Shown: piece after piece, positions 60,182-64,000 of the stretch
Layout: each line of letters starts with the position of its first letter
Position numbering within the stretch: the stretch's first letter is position 1
NCBI RefSeq assembly: GCF_003217495.1
Contig: NZ_QJSW01000015.1
Coordinates: 50,838 to 114,837, forward strand
Length of the DNA stretch: 64,000 bases
Origin: Paenibacillus barcinonensis
GTDB taxonomy: Bacteria; Bacillota; Bacilli; Paenibacillales; Paenibacillaceae
Reading direction: 5' to 3'
Notes under the pieces: generated by a model
What the model was told of the DNA's origin: nothing
The model's database searches: none
What the model saw: the letters and a program-made list of their open reading frames with translations, nothing else
Made by a program: the position numbers and the translations under genes

Positions 60182-61537
60182 TCAGTGAACCGCGGATGTA
60201 TTAGCCACGGCCTCCGATACCGATTGTTCAAAAATTGTCAGCACCTCGCCAGCTTCCTTCTCTGTAATATTCAGCGGTGGCAGGAAACGCACAACTGCCG
60301 AATGACGTCCGCCAAGCTCCACAATGAGCCCATTGCGGAAGCACTGCTGCTGAATGACAGAGGCCAGCTCCCCATCCTGCAAATAATGTCCAAGGCGATC
60401 CTTACCGCCTCGCGGATTAACAATCTCCACGCCGATCATCAGCCCCCGACCGCGAACATCACCAATCTCTGCAAAACGTGCCTTCAGCGCTTGCAGCCTT
60501 GTCATAAACTGCTCGCTACGCAGCTTTACATTATGCAGCACGTTATGCTCGCGAATGTATCGTAACGTAGCCAGCCCCGCTGCCATGCCCAGTTGATTGC
60601 CACGGAATGTGCCCGTATGCGCTCCCGGCTTCCACTGGTCCAGCTCTTCCTTATAGATCACAACAGACATCGGCAGGCTTCCTCCTACCGCTTTGGAGCA
60701 AATAATAACATCTGGCACAATGCCTGCATGCTCAAACGAAAACATACGACCTGTTCGGCCAATACCCGTCTGCACCTCATCAATAATGAGTGGAATGTTA
60801 CGTTCTGCCGTTATCCGGCGCAGCTCTCTTAGCCATTCCAGATCTGCCGGAATCGCCCCACCCTCGCCCTGTACCGTCTCTACGATCACACCGCATGGAG
60901 CTGCAATCCCGCTCTCACAATCAAGCAGCAGGTTCTCAATGTACTGTGCGCTTAACCGGGCAGTCATACCTTCACCTACACCAAAGGGACAGCGATACTC
61001 ATACGGAAATGGCAGGAAATGCACATCTGGCAGCAGGCTTTGCAGCTGTTCTTTTTTGCTCAGATTACCGCTCATGGACATCGTTGCCTGTGTTGAACCA
61101 TGATATCCCCCGTGAAATGCCAGAATGGACTTTCCACCTGTCGCATGCTTTACCAGCTTGATGGCTGCTTCTACAGCATCTGCCCCGGTAGGACCACAAA
61201 ACTGGATTTTGGACGTATCCCGCATCTCTTCGGGCAGCATGGCCAGCAGCTCCTGCATAAACGAAAGTTTAAGCGGTGTAGCCAGATCCAGCGTATGTAG
61301 CGGAATCTGCTGATCCAGCACTTCCCGAATGGCGCTCACGACCGTTTCATGATTGTGCCCGAGCGCCAACGTTCCCGCACCAGCCAGACAATCATAGAAT
61401 CTACGACCTTCCGTATCTGTTAGCCTGATGCCTTGCGCCTTGCTGATGACGAGCGGGAAATGCCGGGAATAAGCTCTTGCATTGGATTCCTTCTCACACT
61501 GCAGCTTCAGGTATTCCGTCTGTACCTCTACTGACAT
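60182..61537 (-). CDS. dat: Class III aminotransferase, diaminobutyrate-2-oxoglutarate transaminase type
   Basis: 451 aa, fold type I PLP enzyme. It shows the CLAGAGTLALGHNH start motif near 50, GPTGADAVEAAIKLVKHATG near 115-134, FHGGYHGST near 140, EVQTGIGRTG near 245 and the PLP lysine in ICSKAVGGSLP near 268. This pattern is that of EctB/Dat/RhbA enzymes, which make L-2,4-diaminobutyrate from aspartate semialdehyde. It stands where sbnA/sbnB (diaminopropionate synthesis) would be in staphyloferrin B clusters, so the building block here is probably diaminobutyrate. The start is preceded by AAGGGG at a long spacing. Confidence 0.88.
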   Translation of the reverse strand: MSVEVQTEYLKLQCEKESNARAYSRHFPLVISKAQGIRLTDTEGRRFYDCLAGAGTLALGHNHETVVSAIREVLDQQIPLHTLDLATPLKLSFMQELLAMLPEEMRDTSKIQFCGPTGADAVEAAIKLVKHATGGKSILAFHGGYHGSTQATMSMSGNLSKKEQLQSLLPDVHFLPFPYEYRCPFGVGEGMTARLSAQYIENLLLDCESGIAAPCGVIVETVQGEGGAIPADLEWLRELRRITAERNIPLIIDEVQTGIGRTGRMFSFEHAGIVPDVIICSKAVGGSLPMSVVIYKEELDQWKPGAHTGTFRGNQLGMAAGLATLRYIREHNVLHNVKLRSEQFMTRLQALKARFAEIGDVRGRGLMIGVEIVNPRGGKDRLGHYLQDGELASVIQQQCFRNGLIVELGGRHSAVVRFLPPLNITEKEAGEVLTIFEQSVSEAVANTSAVH

Positions 61538-61730
61538 AACTGTTAAACGCCCCTTATCATCAATTCAGGCATAGAGCATGCCCGTGAAATTGCTTTTCAC
61601 TGGTGCTTTACTGCACGTTACAGGTTCTTTACTGAACTATTAGTTATTAAAAATGCTCCAGATACGAGCCGTCAGCCCAGCTTCCAGCTCGTAGGACATC
61701 TCAACGTTAATCACCACGAACTGTCAGCCA

Positions 61731-62765
61731 TTAACTTTGACATACATATTCCAGATATTGACGTACAACATCCCTTGTCGTCCCGCCATGCGGATAAACG
61801 TGGTGTGTCAGATCCGGCAAAGCGTTCACCTCCAGAATCCCGCCTTGCGCGGACGTCACAGGAACTCGAATGTCCTTACAGCGCACGTCTATACCGGCAA
61901 CATCAATCTGGAGCGCCCTTGCGGCCTGAACCATCATGCGGGCGTTATCTGGATGGATATGCTCCGTACAATCACGATAATATTCGCTGATCCTCCCGGC
62001 AGCAGAGTTTCGCAGATCATACAGTTCGATTTCCTTCCCCCCAGGAGGCACGTCACTAAGGCTCGTACCTTGCTTGCGCAGGGCATTCAGCAAGCGTTCA
62101 TTCTCCAACTCATTGTGCAGCTCAATCTCGGGAAAGGCTTCATATTCCCCGATCTCCGTCTCCATGATTCGGCTGCGGTTCAGCAGCTCAATAAGTTCCC
62201 TTACCGTTGAACTGCCATTGCCAATAACGTATACAGGCCGGTATTGGTTGACAGCAGCAACCTGCTCATTGATAATCAGCACCCGGTAATCCGTTCCAAC
62301 TACATATTGCTGTAGCAGTATGTCGCTTCCGAACCCCGTTGCAAGTTGAATGGCCTGATTCAGCTCGGCATCAGTGCGCACATCCAGTGTAACTCCCTTA
62401 CTGCTGCTGGCATCCAGCGGTTTGACCACAATGGAGCCATGCTGTAACAGAAAAGCTTGAGCTTCTTGTCCCATTGCTGTCACAACGATATATGGGGGGA
62501 CTGGCATTCCTTGCTCCTGAAGCAGCAGATTACACGCCTGCTTGTTTTTGGCAAGCAGTCCGGCGATCAGCGGCAGACGATGTGTTCTGGTTTTGTTAAT
62601 GATCCTCTGCTGATGTTCCAGTGACAGCTTCAGGAAATCCTCACATCCATCCACAAGCGGCTCGCAGTCAATGCCCATTTCTCTTGCTTTATGCAAAATC
62701 AGCCGATTCTGCAAGTTTTCCATGCCTTTCGGAAAAACGGAGTAACTTGTGCCCATAAAGTTCAT
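61731..62765 (-). CDS. ATP-grasp ligase at the head of the siderophore operon
   Basis: 344 aa. The ATP-grasp domain (about 75-335) shows KNKQACNLLLQEQGMPVP near 74-91, the ATP-binding IVVKPLDASSSKGV near 110-124, LLQQYVVGTDYRVLII near 150-165, and the metal-binding GIDVRCKD...GGILEVNALPDL near 295-320. The pattern is closest to cyanophycin synthetase/glutathione synthetase-like peptide ligases. It would join a carboxylate to an amine via an acyl phosphate. AGGAAGG precedes ATG, and a Fur box lies 29-43 bp upstream, so it is the first gene of the operon. No such gene is in the known sbn operon. Confidence 0.82.
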   Translation of the reverse strand: MNFMGTSYSVFPKGMENLQNRLILHKAREMGIDCEPLVDGCEDFLKLSLEHQQRIINKTRTHRLPLIAGLLAKNKQACNLLLQEQGMPVPPYIVVTAMGQEAQAFLLQHGSIVVKPLDASSSKGVTLDVRTDAELNQAIQLATGFGSDILLQQYVVGTDYRVLIINEQVAAVNQYRPVYVIGNGSSTVRELIELLNRSRIMETEIGEYEAFPEIELHNELENERLLNALRKQGTSLSDVPPGGKEIELYDLRNSAAGRISEYYRDCTEHIHPDNARMMVQAARALQIDVAGIDVRCKDIRVPVTSAQGGILEVNALPDLTHHVYPHGGTTRDVVRQYLEYVCQS

Positions 62766-62793
62766 ATCCGACCTTCCTATCGGTTGAATTTAT

Positions 62794-62808
62794 TGATAAT
62801 GATTATCA
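62794..62808. promoter_or_regulatory. Perfect 7-1-7 Fur box
   Basis: TGATAAT-G-ATTATCA matches the Fur consensus exactly and lies 29 bp upstream of the ATP-grasp start. Iron-replete Fur should repress the operon. No second Fur box was seen in the 193-bp gap before the aminotransferase gene, so the whole operon is probably read from here. Confidence 0.9.
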
Positions 62809-62937
62809 GTATCATACAAAATCTATTTTATGGCAATTCTCGACATATTGTCAATATAAAACTTTAAAGGTAAAAATAGTTTCTTTTTTCCGAGGGAGGG
62901 GATTCATGCTGAATGGTTTATAAAAATCGAAGAAGGC

Positions 62938-62990
62938 ATAATAAAACAGGCAAGTTATAACATAAATGCTCTTGTGCTCGCCTGTTTCGT
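62938..62990 (-). terminator. Rho-independent terminator of the upstream ABC transporter operon
   Basis: On the minus strand AAACAGGCgAG pairs with CTtGCCTGTTT, followed by TATTATG. It ends transcripts from the ABC ATPase gene before the Fur-controlled promoter. Confidence 0.7.
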
Positions 62991-63079
62991 TATCCCCGTA
63001 ACAATGAAGTATTGCAATGGCATGGAGGAGAATATGTGGGTTAAGTTAAACAGTTAATGCTGAATACACCTGCTGCTCA

Positions 63080-63910
63080 TCAAGCGAGCTGTGTATACCG
63101 TTGCTGCTCTGCATTCAGCTTCCTGCCTTTACCGTGCGGAATACAGGTCGGCGTGCCGAATAATGGATCAACAGCTATGTCACACTCCATCTGAAAAACG
63201 TTGCGCACAAGCTCACGTGTAATGATGTCCTCCGGTTTCCCTTCCGCATAGATCGACTTGTTGTGCACCGCCACAATATGGTGTGCGTAGCGGCAGGCCA
63301 GATTCAGATCGTGCAGCACCATAACGATGGTGCGCCCCTCCTTCTCGTTTAGCTCAAATAACAGATCCAGAATATCAATCTGATGGGTCATGTCCAGATA
63401 TGTCGTGGGCTCGTCCAGCAAAAGAGTTTCAGTTCCTTGGGCAAGCGTCATGGCAATCCATGCACGCTGACGCTGACCGCCTGACAGAGCATCTACCGGC
63501 CGATCAGCGAGTGCTGTAAGATGGGTAGATTCCAGAGCCAGCTCCACCATGCGCTCATCCTCACGCGACCATTGCTTCAGCCATGTCTGGTGTGGATATC
63601 GCCCTTGGCGAACCAGTTGGCTCACCGTAAGCCCTTCTGGCGCCGTCGGCCCCTGCGGCAAAATAGACATACGTCTTGAAATCTCTTTAGTCGGCAGCTT
63701 GGCAATTTCTTCACCATCAAGCAGTACGGTACCCGCACTGGCTTTCAGCAATCTTGCCATCGTACGCAGCAGGGTGGACTTGCCACAGCCATTGCTGCCG
63801 ATCAGCACCGTAATTTCCCCCTTGGGGATGGTCAAGTTCAAATTCTCAATAATGGGATCTGCTCCATAGGAGATTGTAAGCTCCTTGGCCTTCAGAATAC
63901 TCACGGCCAT
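63080..63910 (-). CDS. Iron-siderophore ABC transporter ATP-binding protein (FecE/FhuC family)
   Basis: 276 aa from ATG 63910; AAGGAGG is very close to this ATG, and the GTG at 63904 (8 bp from the site) is an equally good start. Motifs: Walker [10 protein letters not shown] near 38, Q-loop [10 protein letters not shown] near 85, signature [12 protein letters not shown] near 140, Walker [12 protein letters not shown] near 160, switch His in [14 protein letters not shown] near 195. Typical of ferric-citrate, hydroxamate or carboxylate siderophore uptake systems. It follows a FecCD permease gene by 7 bp and lies just upstream of the siderophore biosynthesis operon, suggesting uptake of the same product. 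Confidence 0.93.
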   Translation of the reverse strand: MAVSILKAKELTISYGADPIIENLNLTIPKGEITVLIGSNGCGKSTLLRTMARLLKASAGTVLLDGEEIAKLPTKEISRRMSILPQGPTAPEGLTVSQLVRQGRYPHQTWLKQWSREDERMVELALESTHLTALADRPVDALSGGQRQRAWIAMTLAQGTETLLLDEPTTYLDMTHQIDILDLLFELNEKEGRTIVMVLHDLNLACRYAHHIVAVHNKSIYAEGKPEDIITRELVRNVFQMECDIAVDPLFGTPTCIPHGKGRKLNAEQQRYTQLA

Positions 63911-63917
63911 CTCCTCC

Positions 63918-64000
63918 TTAATATTGATTTCGGTTTTTGAACAGCAGATACAGGAAAAAAGGTGCACCAATACCTGCGGTAAATACCCCCGCCGGTACAT
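63918..64000 (-). CDS. FecCD-family siderophore permease, C-terminal end (rest outside window)
   Basis: Only the last 27 codons are present, reading [20 protein letters not shown] and then KNRNQY before TAA at 63918. The P-x-G-V-x-T-x-x-x-G-x-P-x-F-x-x-L-L pattern is the conserved C-terminal end of FecCD permeases. The stop is 7 bp before the ATPase start, so the two belong to one transporter operon. Confidence 0.85.
   Translation of the reverse strand, partial: VPAGVFTAGIGAPFFLYLLFKNRNQY

Overview
The window looks like chromosome of a spore-forming Firmicute close to Paenibacillus. The signs are a GerA-type spore germination operon, abundant secreted RCC1-repeat and copper-amine-oxidase-type stalk-domain proteins, strong AGGAGG ribosome binding sites with many TTG/GTG starts, moderate-GC housekeeping genes, and clearly AT-richer accessory genes. 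Genus is inferred from gene content, not from a marker gene. No rRNA, tRNA, CRISPR array, integrase or intact transposase was seen.

Layout. 1-5.7 kb: a very large secreted LCAT-like hydrolase fused to RCC1 repeats (3' end outside the window, containing a 1362-bp-period internal duplication) with two small membrane proteins upstream. 5.8-11.4 kb: phosphonate-type ABC transporter phnDCEE, divergent from a cytoplasmic 5'-nucleotidase-family phosphoesterase. 11.8-18.2 kb: small membrane protein, heterodimeric ABC exporter, NERD protein, beta-hydroxyacid dehydrogenase. 18.9-28.1 kb: ger operon in B-A-C order, small membrane proteins and lipoproteins, an MFS exporter with a hexanucleotide repeat in its leader, galactokinase, and a stalk-domain protein.

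28.2-34.5 kb is accessory. It holds a lipase with a C-terminal WXG100-like tail, divergent from a lipoprotein gene that has two decayed extra copies; an ECF sigma/anti-sigma pair; a decayed stalk-domain paralogue; and a secreted/membrane pair. 34.8-45.3 kb is a defence- and conflict-like island: PLD-helicase with a MazG-like pyrophosphohydrolase, a WXG100 toxin with putative immunity gene, a HEPN-like/XRE divergent pair, a membrane-anchored Mrr nuclease, and a second PLD-helicase (DUF3427-like) with a PD-(D/E)XK-like orphan. 45.5-48.4 kb contains eroding AT-rich genes, including one with an apparent AUU start. 48.5-50.1 kb is a second RCC1 protein with a stalk domain.

50.8-62.8 kb is one long minus-strand operon for a citrate-based NRPS-independent siderophore, topped by a perfect 7-1-7 Fur box. 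It resembles staphyloferrin B (SbnD, E, F, G, H and C equivalents) but has no SbnA/SbnB; instead it carries a class III diaminobutyrate-type aminotransferase and an ATP-grasp ligase. It is preceded by a siderophore-uptake ABC ATPase and the tail of a FecCD permease, which runs off the right edge.

Three copies of an imperfectly palindromic noncoding repeat (about 95-147 bp, ends TAACGAT/ATCGTTA) lie in intergenic gaps. The most interesting candidates for something new are the hybrid siderophore operon, the reverse-domain lipase with its lipoprotein array, and the two PLD-helicase modules.
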